Assembly: GCF_037076345.1 (NCBI RefSeq)
Contig: NZ_AP024702.1
Span: 4,650,001 to 4,714,000, forward strand
DNA from: Haloferula helveola
GTDB lineage: Bacteria; Verrucomicrobiota; Verrucomicrobiia; Verrucomicrobiales; Akkermansiaceae
Direction: 5' to 3'
Length of the DNA stretch: 64,000 nt
The position numbers were made by a program, and so were the translations under genes. This document shows, one piece after another, positions 35,386 to 44,249 of the stretch; position 1 is the stretch's first letter, and every line of letters starts with the position of its first letter. The notes under the pieces are model-generated. The model saw only the letters and a program-made list of their open reading frames with translations. It ran no database searches and was not told where the DNA came from.

Positions 35386-36207
35386 ATGAAAACCCTGATC
35401 CCGTCTGTTGTGGCTACGGTCCTGACCGTTGCCGTGGTTCACGCCGAATTGCCTTCGCTTGAGGAAGATGGCCTGCAAGGCACCTTCTCGACCTTCGACA
35501 ACCGCGAAATGCGCTTCCAGTTGTTTGTCGACGGCGGGGGAGTGATCTACCCGCTGTTCAAGGACAAGCAGGTGTTTCCGTATGTGAAGATCCCTCTGTC
35601 GATCACCCTTGCCGAGGTTCTTCCGAACGGCGTGATCGAGGAGCACGCGATCGATCCGGCGAGCCTTGAGACGGATGACAAGCCGACGAGCAACATGAAG
35701 ACGACCACCATACGCGGGAAGTTCGAAGGAGGTGGCGCGTTCGAGGCGGCTTTTGAGGAAAAACGTGGTGCGCTTCTCGTCAGCTCGAAACTCACGGACG
35801 ATGCAGGGTTGGCCGGCAAGGAACTGCGCCTCCAGGTGACGGCGGAGATCCTGAACTTCTACGGTCGCGAGTTGCAGAAGCTCGGTGGCGACATGAAGGC
35901 CTTCGAGGCATTGGCGAAGAAGTCGTCTCTCGCGGTGCTCGGTAAGGACCGGAAGAAGTCCGAGTTCGACTTTACGCAAATCATTCCCGGAGTCCTCACG
36001 AGTACGTCGGAAGCGTTCTCACAAGAAGCAGAGGTCGAGCTGGATGTGATCGAGCGGAGTTTCAAATTCGCTGCCGACGGAAAGTCGGGTTTGAAAATCG
36101 ACCCGCGACGCAAGGAGCAGGCTCTCCACTACGGTTGCTTCATCCGATGGAGTCCTGACGATGCGAAGAATCCGGCGGGATCCGTTTTCACGATCGAAGT
36201 CGACTGA
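35386..36207 (+). CDS. secreted hypothetical protein
   Basis: 273 aa. The start at 35386 (MKTLIPSVVATVLTVAVVHA) gives a signal peptide; an ATG at 35371 adds five codons. No known domain is recognised. The mature protein is Lys/Glu-rich, with a central LQVTAEILNFYGRELQKLGG and a C-terminal LHYGCFIRWSP. It is divergent from the beta-strand-repeat gene and convergent, 3 nt apart, with the response regulator gene. Confidence 0.7.
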   Translation: MKTLIPSVVATVLTVAVVHAELPSLEEDGLQGTFSTFDNREMRFQLFVDGGGVIYPLFKDKQVFPYVKIPLSITLAEVLPNGVIEEHAIDPASLETDDKPTSNMKTTTIRGKFEGGGAFEAAFEEKRGALLVSSKLTDDAGLAGKELRLQVTAEILNFYGRELQKLGGDMKAFEALAKKSSLAVLGKDRKKSEFDFTQIIPGVLTSTSEAFSQEAEVELDVIERSFKFAADGKSGLKIDPRRKEQALHYGCFIRWSPDDAKNPAGSVFTIEVD

Positions 36208-36210
36208 TCT

Positions 36211-36876
36211 TCAGTCGCCGGTCGGGAAGATTCCGAGGCGGTGCGCGACGTTGACCGCCGAGGGGGCGTTGCGGACCTTCAGTTTCTCGTAGATGTGTCG
36301 TACGTGCGAGTCGACCGTCGGGTAGCTGATGCCCAAGCGGTCGCTGATTTCCTTTTTCACCAGGCCCTCGCCGAGCAGTGTGAGGATTTGCAGTTCGCGT
36401 TCCGAAAGCTGGGTCTCCGGTTCGGCTTTTGGCAACCGGTCCTTCAGGGATTTCAGAAGGAACGAGGCCACTCTCGGATCGAGCGAGGCGCCGCCATCGA
36501 GGACCGTCCGGATGCCTTCGCGGATCTGGGTCACGGTCGAGGACTTCAGCAGGTAGCCGGAGGCGCCGTCGGCGATCGCCTTGAGGACATCGGCCTCGCG
36601 GTCGGATTGCGTGAGAACGATGATCTTCGCCGCAGGCAGGAGCTCGACGAATGTCGGGAGCGCCTCGAGCCCGCTCAGTCCGGGAAGGCGCAGGTCAAGT
36701 AGCAGGACATCGGGCTGAGGCTCCGAAGTCGGATCACGCAGACTCCGCAGGGCGATCTCGGCGGTTCCGAACTCGCGGATGCCACCGATGTCCTCGTCAC
36801 GCGCCAGTGCCAGCCGAATTACCTCCCGGTATTCGGGGTTGTCTTCCACCAGCATCACACGGATTGATCGGGCCAT
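36211..36876 (-). CDS. NarL/LuxR-type response regulator
   Basis: 221 aa. The receiver domain (1-125) keeps the acidic pair E11/D12, phospho-acceptor D61 (LLLDLRLPG), a switch Thr (VLTQS) and K111. The C-terminal LuxR-type helix-turn-helix is at about 155-215 (LSERELQILTLLGEGL, EISDRLGISYPTVDSHVRHI). It is encoded directly after the sensor kinase gene, with start and stop overlapping as TGATG, so they form a two-component pair. Its targets are unknown. Confidence 0.96.
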   Translation of the reverse strand: MARSIRVMLVEDNPEYREVIRLALARDEDIGGIREFGTAEIALRSLRDPTSEPQPDVLLLDLRLPGLSGLEALPTFVELLPAAKIIVLTQSDREADVLKAIADGASGYLLKSSTVTQIREGIRTVLDGGASLDPRVASFLLKSLKDRLPKAEPETQLSERELQILTLLGEGLVKKEISDRLGISYPTVDSHVRHIYEKLKVRNAPSAVNVAHRLGIFPTGD

Positions 36877-38906
36877 CAGCGGAAGCCTAGGCGGCGGGTC
36901 TTGAGATTCAAGAACAGGCAGGTGCCTCCGGCTTCAGGCTGTTCGATACTCAGCTCCGCGCCCATCAACTGCGCTCTGCGTCGGAGCGATGCCGGTGGTG
37001 CGCCGTCGAGCCCCTTTCCGTTGTCGGTGATACGCAGCGAGACCTTTCCCGGGACACTCTCAAGAACGGTTTCCACCGTGGTTGCGCCAGAGTGGCGGAT
37101 CACGTTGACCAGTGCCTCCTTGTGAAACAGGTAGAGGTCCATCCGCTTGCGACGCGTCAGTTGATGGAGGTGCTCCTGACCCCGGACGCTGAGCGAGTTC
37201 TCGAGATCGGCCAGAATTCGGTCCGAATCGCGGCTAAGGTCTTCGACAAGGTCCTCACAGACGCCCTTGGCGGCGAGCATGTTCGCACAGTTCCTCGCCG
37301 CGGAGCCGGTGCGCTCGGTCAGGGACCGGATCCGGTCGACGATATCGAGCAAGTCGTCCTTTGAGTCCACGGAGTCCTTCGCCAAGTCACCCAGCAGGCC
37401 GATCGCGTGCAGGTTGGCGCCGAGTTCGTCATGGAGGTTGGCGGAGATACGTTCGCGGATCCGTCGTTCGAGGCGCACCGCCTTGAACTTCGAGTAGAGA
37501 GCCACGCCGACGACCGCGATCGCGAGAAGGCCCGTCAGGCCGATCATCAGGGTCAGTTGCTTGCGGATCTGGAGGTTCTTCCTGGCGATGGCCGTGGCGA
37601 CGGCCGGGCGCTTGGCCTCGAGTTCATGGCGCCGTGCCAGCTCGTTCAGCCACTGGCGAAGGGGGAGGATGGTGCCGTAGAGATTGTGCCCGTCCGTCAC
37701 CGAGGAGATCCGGCGGGAGGATGGCGCTTCCGGAAAGGAAGTGGTGGGGATGGCGTTTAGGGCCCGGTTGACTCCCTGATCAAGGATCTCGATTTCCGCG
37801 AAGCCGAGTCGCGCCGCCAGCCTCCCGGCTTCCGAGGAAACGAACGGGTCGATCGCGGTGAGTCGCCAGTATCTCGCGGTTGTCGTCGGGAATGACCACT
37901 CCATGATCGGCCCGATCCGGTAGAGCGATCCGAGTTCGGCGATAGTCACAGGAAGGGGATCCGAGAAGTCCTCATGATCCGATGCCTCGATCCGGACGGA
38001 GCCGGGAAGCCCGAAGTCGCCGGAGAATGCCTGCGGCACCGTATCCGTCTGATCAACGGCATGCAGGCGGATCCCCGTCGCCTCAACCGGTGCTCCGAGA
38101 TCAAGCGTCATGCTCGGCTCGTCGCCGAGAGTCGTCGGGCTGACGTAAGCCAGGCTGGCGACGCCGCGTCCGGAATTCATCAGGTAAGGGAGAATGCCGT
38201 CGACCAGGCAGTCCCGATTCCAAGCGAGCAAATCGGTGCTGTTGGAAGATGAGCGGACCTCGCGGTGGAGCGCGACATTCTCCTCACCGCTGAAGATCAG
38301 CACTTCGGCGAGTTGGAGGATGTGCTGGTTGTCGAACGCCCGGGTGCCGAGTCGATCGACTTCGATCCGAACCCGGGATCCCTTGGTGCCGCCGGCCGGG
38401 AGAATGAGTGGAGCCACCCTCGGCAGCAGGTGCGAAGTGTCCGGGATGTCGGCGACAAGCGTGTTGTCCGCCGGGCCGTCTGATCCGACGATGACCCTCA
38501 GGGCTTGGGGGAACCCGTCGGACACGAATCCGGATCGCATGCTTCGCCAGAGGGTGGGAACGAGGGTGATCTCATCGATCTCCACCTCACGGCCCAAGTC
38601 GATCTCGATCCACTCCGGATGGTCGGCGTCCAAGTAGTTGATCGAGCGGTATCCTATCGCGCCGATGCCGCTGTTGAGTGTGGCGTGGGAAAGCTCCTGA
38701 AGCTCGAGGTCGATGGCCCGCTGGCGGTCGTGCAGTTCGCGGAGCGAATGGTCTCCGCCGCCGGTGCCGGACCCTTTGCCGCAGCCGGCCAGCAGGGCGC
38801 TGAAGATCAGCAGGCAGGCGTACCCAACGAAACGGAACTCGCGGTTCAGCGGAAAGCTTTCCCGTGGGTGGGAGTCCGTTGGTTTCCGTTTCAACTGCTT
38901 CGTCAT
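36876..38906 (-). CDS. discoidin-like sensor histidine kinase with an N-terminal lipobox
   Basis: 676 aa. The N-terminus has a hydrophobic stretch and lipobox LAGC (C42), predicting lipid attachment. Residues 75-375 hold two beta-rich domains resembling F5/8-type (discoidin) modules: GYRSINYLDADHPEWIEIDL and a second around 205-285, families that bind sugars. A membrane helix is at 450-471. The kinase part is the NarX/LiaS type (HisKA_3: H492 in SANLHDELGANLH) and HATPase (N601 in VNVIRHSG; TDNGKGL). Sensing of cell-surface carbohydrate is an inference. Confidence 0.9.
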   Translation of the reverse strand: MTKQLKRKPTDSHPRESFPLNREFRFVGYACLLIFSALLAGCGKGSGTGGGDHSLRELHDRQRAIDLELQELSHATLNSGIGAIGYRSINYLDADHPEWIEIDLGREVEIDEITLVPTLWRSMRSGFVSDGFPQALRVIVGSDGPADNTLVADIPDTSHLLPRVAPLILPAGGTKGSRVRIEVDRLGTRAFDNQHILQLAEVLIFSGEENVALHREVRSSSNSTDLLAWNRDCLVDGILPYLMNSGRGVASLAYVSPTTLGDEPSMTLDLGAPVEATGIRLHAVDQTDTVPQAFSGDFGLPGSVRIEASDHEDFSDPLPVTIAELGSLYRIGPIMEWSFPTTTARYWRLTAIDPFVSSEAGRLAARLGFAEIEILDQGVNRALNAIPTTSFPEAPSSRRISSVTDGHNLYGTILPLRQWLNELARRHELEAKRPAVATAIARKNLQIRKQLTLMIGLTGLLAIAVVGVALYSKFKAVRLERRIRERISANLHDELGANLHAIGLLGDLAKDSVDSKDDLLDIVDRIRSLTERTGSAARNCANMLAAKGVCEDLVEDLSRDSDRILADLENSLSVRGQEHLHQLTRRKRMDLYLFHKEALVNVIRHSGATTVETVLESVPGKVSLRITDNGKGLDGAPPASLRRRAQLMGAELSIEQPEAGGTCLFLNLKTRRLGFR

Positions 38907-39015
38907 TCGCGCCTCCTTGCGAACCTAGGCCTGTTGTCGGGGCTTGCGCAAACCTTCGGATGGTGCGTCGGGAGTCTCCGTGTCCGGAAACGGTAGCCTG
39001 AGCCACGGTCCGGCT

Positions 39016-40254
39016 TCACGGATTCAAGGGTGGCAATGCCTTCTGCTGAAAATCGGGGCCACGGGTATGGAGTGCCGCTTGGTAGGCGCTTGCGAGCCCC
39101 CGCCCATCCCACGAAGGACCGGCGGTATCCTGGCCATAGAGCTCACGCATCAAATCGTTCATCGCAACCGAGAGGTCTTCGTTTCTCTCACCATCCGGCA
39201 GCGCCCTACGTGCCTCGGGCCAGAGTTCGGCCGCTTCGCGAGCATTGCCGCGGCGGCAGGCGGACAGGAATGCCCGGGCGGCCCGGCGGTGGGGCGGATC
39301 GACGGTGTCTCGCAACCTGATCGCAGCGATCGCGATCCGTTTTCGGAAGGCGAATCCGATGACAATCACAAGTCCCGCAAGAGCCCATGGGAGATACCGA
39401 ACGGGAGATGACGGTGTTGGTGGTGGAGGAGGTGCCGTGGCGGTGAAGGAGATGGACGGGAGGGTCTTCGATTCAAGCGTCTCGGTCTTCGGGTTCCACC
39501 AGTCGTAACGGATCTCGGGCAGGGTGTGCAGGCCCGGCTCTTGCACCAGATAGGTAATCGTCTCGCGTCGCTCGCCGCGGAACTCGCCACGCTCGGTTCG
39601 GTCCCTTACCTCGGGTTCGCCGGAGTAGACCCGGATGCCGGCGGGTGCGGCAACCGGCGCCGGAGCAAGTGCGATGCCGGTGAGTTGGGTGGCCCGTTGG
39701 GTGATGGTGCGTTTGAAGACTCCTCCCACCGACGTGGGGCCCGGTTCGGGATCCCAGGTTTCCTCGACCGACAGTGACTCGGTGGTCACGAGAAGGCCCA
39801 GGGAGTCACTTTTTGGGGGACGCCGGATATTCAGAGTCGCAGGCTCGGTGGTGAGGGTCTCTTCGAAGTCCGGGCCGGTGTATCCCTTCTTGTGGGCGAA
39901 CCGCACGGTGATCGGGGGCAGCCGCAGCTCACCGTCGCTCTGGGAGAACACGGCGAACTCGTGACGCTGGGTGAAGTATTCGGTGTTGCCCTCCGTCAAT
40001 GACCCGATGATCGGATTGCCGACCCGCAGGACGAAGGTGCCCGGGAGTTGGGGGATATCGAAGCTGGCGGCTCCGCTGAAAGTCCCGTCAGCCCGCAACT
40101 CGATGAAGAAAGGCAGGCGCTGGCCGGTCCACGCTTCGGGATTCGGAACGTCAAGCCTCGCCGACGCTTCCGCACCGGCTGCGTCGGACAGAAGCAATGC
40201 GACGGCGCAGAGGGGTTTCAGTACGCGCAGTGGCTTGCTGAAGACGGCAGTCAT
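39016..40254 (-). CDS. BatD family protein
   Basis: 412 aa. A signal or anchor (LKPLCAVALLLSDAAGA) is followed by the BatD beta-sandwich region (RLDVPNPEAWTGQRLPFF, then PQLPGTFVLRVGNP) and a late membrane helix (RYLPWALAGLVIVIGFAF). BatD proteins are encoded in Bat aerotolerance-type loci with BatA and BatB; their function remains unclear. The start at 40254 overlaps the BatC-like stop (ATGA). Confidence 0.85.
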   Translation of the reverse strand: MTAVFSKPLRVLKPLCAVALLLSDAAGAEASARLDVPNPEAWTGQRLPFFIELRADGTFSGAASFDIPQLPGTFVLRVGNPIIGSLTEGNTEYFTQRHEFAVFSQSDGELRLPPITVRFAHKKGYTGPDFEETLTTEPATLNIRRPPKSDSLGLLVTTESLSVEETWDPEPGPTSVGGVFKRTITQRATQLTGIALAPAPVAAPAGIRVYSGEPEVRDRTERGEFRGERRETITYLVQEPGLHTLPEIRYDWWNPKTETLESKTLPSISFTATAPPPPPTPSSPVRYLPWALAGLVIVIGFAFRKRIAIAAIRLRDTVDPPHRRAARAFLSACRRGNAREAAELWPEARRALPDGERNEDLSVAMNDLMRELYGQDTAGPSWDGRGLASAYQAALHTRGPDFQQKALPPLNP

Positions 40255-40823
40255 GGCCCGACCTCCTCTTCGAATCGGATCTGGTAGGCGAACTTCGCCT
40301 TCAGGAAATCGGCCGGTTCGGTTTGAACACGCCGGAGCCACATCGCCTGCATCGATGCCGAGTCGGTTGCCTGTTCTCCGGCGACGCTGGTGTCCTCGCC
40401 GCCGCTCTTCTTCTTGTCGAAGACGATCTCGTCGGCGCCGATCTGCTGATCGCCCATCTCGCCGCCCTCCTGCTGCATCCTCTCCGCACGGGCGAGGGCG
40501 ATATTGCGGTTGTCGCGTGCCTCCTGCCAGCCCGGGACACGCGCGAGGGCACGGTCGTAGCTCGCCATGGCGTCATCGTATTGGCCCAGAAAGATCAGGC
40601 AGTTGCCGCGGTTGTAGTGTGCCTCGGCGGTGTCGAGACGCGCAAAGGCCGCCTGTGCCGATTTGAATTCCCCTGCGCGGTAGTACGCCGCGCCTTTCCA
40701 CATCGGGTCTTCGAAGTTCTCGGCGGCGGCATCGAATCTTCCGCCATCGAAAGCGCGCTGGCCCTGCTGGTCGGCGGTCAACCAGAAGCCGGAACTGAGC
40801 ACGAATACCGCGGCGATTTTCAT
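40251..40823 (-). CDS. BatC-like TPR protein
   Basis: 190 aa. A short N-terminal signal (MKIAAVFVLSSGFW) is followed by TPR-like repeats: AAYYRAGEFKSAQAAFARL and AHYNRGNCLIFLGQYDDAMA, which match BatC/BatE-type proteins encoded in Bat loci. The C-terminus is charged and contains WLRRVQTEPADFLKAKFAYQ, as in BatC. It is in the ATGA-overlapping series between BatB and BatD; protein-protein assembly is the likely role. Confidence 0.87.
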   Translation of the reverse strand: MKIAAVFVLSSGFWLTADQQGQRAFDGGRFDAAAENFEDPMWKGAAYYRAGEFKSAQAAFARLDTAEAHYNRGNCLIFLGQYDDAMASYDRALARVPGWQEARDNRNIALARAERMQQEGGEMGDQQIGADEIVFDKKKSGGEDTSVAGEQATDSASMQAMWLRRVQTEPADFLKAKFAYQIRFEEEVGP

Positions 40824-41731
40824 GACTGCATCTCCGGTTTGGCTTCCTTCCGGAAGGGGCTGAGTGCGAGGACGCATAGGAGCGGAACGAGCAGGTAGCC
40901 GCCGTCCTGCCATCTGGTGCCGCCATCGGCGGTGACTGCGACGGGTGTCCGCGCGGCGCGGGCAACGATGCGGTCGATGTCCGAGTCGTCGGCCGCCATT
41001 GCGATAACATCGGAGTTGAGGCTGTCCGCCACTTGTCCGAGCCCGTCCGTCGACACGCCTGCTCCGGTGATTGCGAGGATTTGAACGTATGGCTTGCCGG
41101 CTGAGCCGTAAGACTCGCTGAGGCGATCCGTCGCAGCTGTGGATGCATCGGTGATGACCAGCAGCGTGCCACCCGTGGCGTTCATGAGCGGCATGGCCCG
41201 ATCGATCGCAAGATCCAGTCGGTCGCCCTGCACCGGCATGATTTCCGGGGTGATCTCTGCGGCCGTCATCGCGACGGCTTCGGTATCCTTGGTGGGAGGT
41301 AGCACGAGATGGGCGCTTCCGGCGTACGCGATCAATCCGAGGGGCTGCGACTCTCTGGCGGCGGCAAGATCACGGATCTTCAGATGCGCCCTTTCCATTC
41401 GCGTGGGCAGGGGATCGGCGGTGTCCATACTCACATCCGCCTTCAAGAGGATGATCAGCGGTGTGGCGTCTTCGGTGAAAGGGCTGGGCTCCGGTTTCCA
41501 CGAGGGGCCGGAGAGGGCGACCACCGCCAGGAGCCATGCGACAAGCACGGGCCAACGGTGGGAACGTTTCGAGCTTCCGTGGTCGACGAGGGCCTCCAGC
41601 AATTCGGGCTCGAGTTGATTCCGCCATCCGGCCAACGGGTCCGATCTGCGCTGCCACACCCACCAGATGAGCACCGCCACCGGCGCGAGCAGGAGCGCGG
41701 CGGGTCGGAGGAAATGGAAGGTGTCGGGCAT
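40820..41731 (-). CDS. BatB-like VWA-domain membrane protein with degenerate MIDAS
   Basis: 303 aa with two N-terminal membrane segments (FLRPAALLLAPVAVLIWWVW and WPVLVAWLLAVVALSG), a VWA domain and a C-terminal helix, the BatB layout. The first metal-site motif is D99-V-S-M-D instead of D-x-S-x-S, so metal binding may be weakened; a second TDAST motif remains. Its partner BatA keeps DLSGS. Its start is followed, 102 nt upstream, by the BatA stop, with a repeat in that gap. Confidence 0.86.
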   Translation of the reverse strand: MPDTFHFLRPAALLLAPVAVLIWWVWQRRSDPLAGWRNQLEPELLEALVDHGSSKRSHRWPVLVAWLLAVVALSGPSWKPEPSPFTEDATPLIILLKADVSMDTADPLPTRMERAHLKIRDLAAARESQPLGLIAYAGSAHLVLPPTKDTEAVAMTAAEITPEIMPVQGDRLDLAIDRAMPLMNATGGTLLVITDASTAATDRLSESYGSAGKPYVQILAITGAGVSTDGLGQVADSLNSDVIAMAADDSDIDRIVARAARTPVAVTADGGTRWQDGGYLLVPLLCVLALSPFRKEAKPEMQS

Positions 41732-41745
41732 GGGGGCGGGGAGTT

Positions 41746-41776
41746 GCTGCAGAAGCTGGCGAAGGGCGCGAAGTTA
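41746..41776 (+). repeat. CTACAAAAGG-CGCGAAG-type repeat, copy 1 (diverged)
   Basis: GCAGAAGCTGGCGAAGGGCG followed by CGAAGTTA lies in the 102-nt gap between the BatA and BatB genes. It shares the GAAGG-x-CGC-GAAG core of the copies at 44220, 44667 and 45673, in plus orientation. Confidence 0.5.
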
Positions 41777-41833
41777 TCGGATGGTGTGGATGCTTTTGAG
41801 AAAGGCCTTCGATGTTTTGGGGGAATGGATCGG

Positions 41834-42859
41834 TTAGCTGAGTTCGAGTTCGCCGGTCACGGGATGGACCCGAAGAGGGCGTCGTTCGGTTTCCGGGAGA
41901 GCGCGAAGGCTCCGGATCGAGATGCGTGATGCGAATGAAACGAGTAGCGCGGCGAGGATGAGCCAGTGGAATACATCGCGGCGCGGCCGATGGCTGAGGG
42001 TCTTGATCTCGCGGGTTTCGATACGGTCGAGCTCATCATAGATGCCTGCGAGTTCCTCCCGGTCGGCGGCGAAGAACGATTGCCCTTCGGTCGTGCGCGC
42101 GACGTCGTCGAGCGCCTGCTGGTCGAGCTTGTCCTCACCCACGGTCGTCGGGTCACCGATCGCGACGGTGTGGATCCGGATGTCCCGGTCGCTGGCCACG
42201 CGGGCGGCTTCGACGGGTGGGACCTGGCTCTTGGTGTCATTGCCGTCGGTCAGCGCGATGATCGTCTTTGCCGGGACCTCGCTTTCCTCAAACAGACGAA
42301 TTCCGAGACCGATGGCGTCGCCGAATGCGGTGCGCGGGCCGGCCATCCCGACGGCGGTTTCGTCGAGGAGACGATGTGAAAGTGAGAGATCGGTGGAGAA
42401 GGGAGCTTGCAGGAAGGGAGAGTCACCGAAGACGACCAGTCCGACCCGGTCGCCCTCGCGGTGTTCGAGGAAGTCTCCGAGGATTTCCTTCACCGCATCC
42501 AGCCGACTGACGGTCTCTCCTTCCGCATTGGTGAAGTCCTCCTGGTCCATGGAGCCGGAGAGATCGACGAGCAGCAGCAGATCGCGTGTCGGGGTCTGCT
42601 TCTCGATCGGATCTTCGATCCACTGGGGGCGTGCAAGGGCGACAAGTGAGAGGCACCAAATCGCGATCGGGGCAAGGTGCGCGATCCAATTGCTTCCGCC
42701 CGGTGAACTCAGCGGGCTTCTGGCGATGGCGCGTTGCAGACGTGCCCCGAAAGGAACCCGCAGGGATCGAGCTTGGGCGGCAAGGGGTGGAGCGAGCCAG
42801 CGCACGAGGAGGGGGATCGGCGCCAGCAGCAGGAGCAGTGGGTAAGCGAAACTCAGCAT
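41834..42859 (-). CDS. BatA-like VWA-domain membrane protein
   Basis: 341 aa. Two N-terminal membrane segments and one late one (HWLILAALLVSFASRIS) bracket a VWA domain with an intact MIDAS (D99-L-S-G-S-M), T in the GPRTAFGDAIG region, and TDGND. This is the BatA layout. Bat proteins act together with a MoxR ATPase and DUF58 protein. The start at 42859 overlaps the DUF4381 stop. Confidence 0.92.
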   Translation of the reverse strand: MLSFAYPLLLLLAPIPLLVRWLAPPLAAQARSLRVPFGARLQRAIARSPLSSPGGSNWIAHLAPIAIWCLSLVALARPQWIEDPIEKQTPTRDLLLLVDLSGSMDQEDFTNAEGETVSRLDAVKEILGDFLEHREGDRVGLVVFGDSPFLQAPFSTDLSLSHRLLDETAVGMAGPRTAFGDAIGLGIRLFEESEVPAKTIIALTDGNDTKSQVPPVEAARVASDRDIRIHTVAIGDPTTVGEDKLDQQALDDVARTTEGQSFFAADREELAGIYDELDRIETREIKTLSHRPRRDVFHWLILAALLVSFASRISIRSLRALPETERRPLRVHPVTGELELS

Positions 42860-43305
42860 GGCCGGCGGTGGTTGCGGATCCACGAGTCGGCGAAGGCCGC
42901 GAGGTCTTCCGGGGGTGCTTCACTGCCGGAGGCATCGTAGACGCTCCCCGTCAGTGCTTTGCCCGCGGCTGCCGGGATTTCGATACTCGCTTGATCTCCG
43001 AGCCAACTGATCCACGCGTCGCCATCGAGGCCGGCGACGGTTTCCCGCGGAGCGATGGCGAGAGCGGTCCGCCGGAGGATGCGGGCGATGTCGTGACAGG
43101 AGGAGGCATTCGACAATTCCGCGAGGGCGGCCCTGCGGTAGGCGTTTGCTTTCCGGTGTTTCAGTTGGCGTCTGGTGAGCAGGCTGAGCGCGGCGAGTAC
43201 CACCACCGCGAGCACGATCCATCCGGGAGCCGGAGGCCACCACGGCACGGCGTCGGGAAGGACGATGTCGTGGAGTTTGTCGAGACTGCCCGGATCCTCA
43301 GCCAT
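42853..43305 (-). CDS. DUF4381-like membrane protein
   Basis: 150 aa. One membrane helix (APGWIVLAVVVLAALSLLT) preceded by LDKLHDIVLPDAVPWWPP, the DUF4381 opening, then a helical cytoplasmic part with YRRAALAEL and LDGDAWISWLGDQ. DUF4381 genes lie between DUF58 and BatA genes in many Bat-type loci, as here. It overlaps both neighbours. Function unknown. Confidence 0.88.
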   Translation of the reverse strand: MAEDPGSLDKLHDIVLPDAVPWWPPAPGWIVLAVVVLAALSLLTRRQLKHRKANAYRRAALAELSNASSCHDIARILRRTALAIAPRETVAGLDGDAWISWLGDQASIEIPAAAGKALTGSVYDASGSEAPPEDLAAFADSWIRNHRRPC

Positions 43306-44209
43306 GGTGTCCGAGAAGTTCGTGGATCTGATCAATGACCGGTGTCGCGGTGGAGACCGGGAAGAGCGGGATCCGCAGATCGCGGAAGAGTTTCTGCCAG
43401 TAGGCGACCGCCTCACCGAACTCCGCTCGGAATGCCTTGCGGAAGGCGGAGCCAGCGGGAATCTCCCAGTGGTTGCCGCGGTCGGTGGCCTTCATTCCGG
43501 GGGCGCCGGCGAGCTGGCCGCCGAGCGGATCATAAACGGCGACGACCATGACGTCGTTGTGCATGCCGAGGCGGGTCACCCGCTCTGAGGTTTCCTCGTC
43601 GGCACCGTCGAGGTCCGTGATGAGGATCACGAGGTGATCGTGTTTGGCGCGCGCAAGGGCTAGGTCGAGAGCCTTGTTGAGAGTGATTTCACCCGACGGT
43701 GGTTGAGCTTCGGCAAGGCGCTGGTTGAAACGTGTGATCTCGTGCAACAGCCGAAGTGCCTGGGTGGGTCCCCGGTTCGGGGCGATGGTGATCGCCTCGG
43801 CCTCGTTGAAGACGATGCCTCCGACACGGTCGCCAACATCGAGGGTCCGCCATGCGGCGAGCGCGGCAAGTTCCGCGGCGGCCACCGACTTCATCGCCCG
43901 CCGACTGCCGAAGAACATCGGGGAACGTTGGTCGACCACCAGCAGGACGGGTCGCTCGCGTTCCTCAGCAAAGACCCGGACGTGAGGAGAACGGAGTCGG
44001 GCGGTGGCGCGCCAATCGATCGTCCGGATGTCGTCGCCGGCGTGGTAGTGGCGGAGTTCTTCGAAGGCGAGGCCCCGCCCGCGCAGGCGCGACTGGTGTC
44101 GGCCGGCAAGCAGCGATCCGACCGGCTGCTTCGGCAGGAACGAGAAGCCCCGCGCCTCCGCCTTGAGAAGGAGGAGATGGTCGAGGTCGATGCTGACGAG
44201 GGCCGGCAT
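43298..44209 (-). CDS. DUF58 family protein
   Basis: 303 aa. The DUF58 signature is present: RGRGLAFEELRHYHAGDDIR, then TIDWRATARLRSPHVRVFAEE. The rest is a VWA-like fold (LLVVDQRSPMFFG, VILITDLDGAD). DUF58 proteins are consistent partners of MoxR ATPases in envelope-related loci. Here a GxxExxY gene stands between it and moxR, which normally are adjacent. The stop overlaps the next start by 8 nt. Confidence 0.93.
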   Translation of the reverse strand: MPALVSIDLDHLLLLKAEARGFSFLPKQPVGSLLAGRHQSRLRGRGLAFEELRHYHAGDDIRTIDWRATARLRSPHVRVFAEERERPVLLVVDQRSPMFFGSRRAMKSVAAAELAALAAWRTLDVGDRVGGIVFNEAEAITIAPNRGPTQALRLLHEITRFNQRLAEAQPPSGEITLNKALDLALARAKHDHLVILITDLDGADEETSERVTRLGMHNDVMVVAVYDPLGGQLAGAPGMKATDRGNHWEIPAGSAFRKAFRAEFGEAVAYWQKLFRDLRIPLFPVSTATPVIDQIHELLGHHG

Positions 44210-44219
44210 GGAGGTAGAG

Positions 44220-44249
44220 GTCTACAGAAGTTCGCGAAGGTCGCTAAGT
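44220..44249 (+). repeat. CTACAAAAGG-CGCGAAG-type repeat, copy 2
   Basis: GTCTACAGAAGTTCGCGAAG then GTCGCTAAG. It lies at the 3' end of the GxxExxY gene and contains that gene's stop codon (44244-44246, minus strand). It is inverted relative to copy 3 (44667-44703). Confidence 0.72.
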
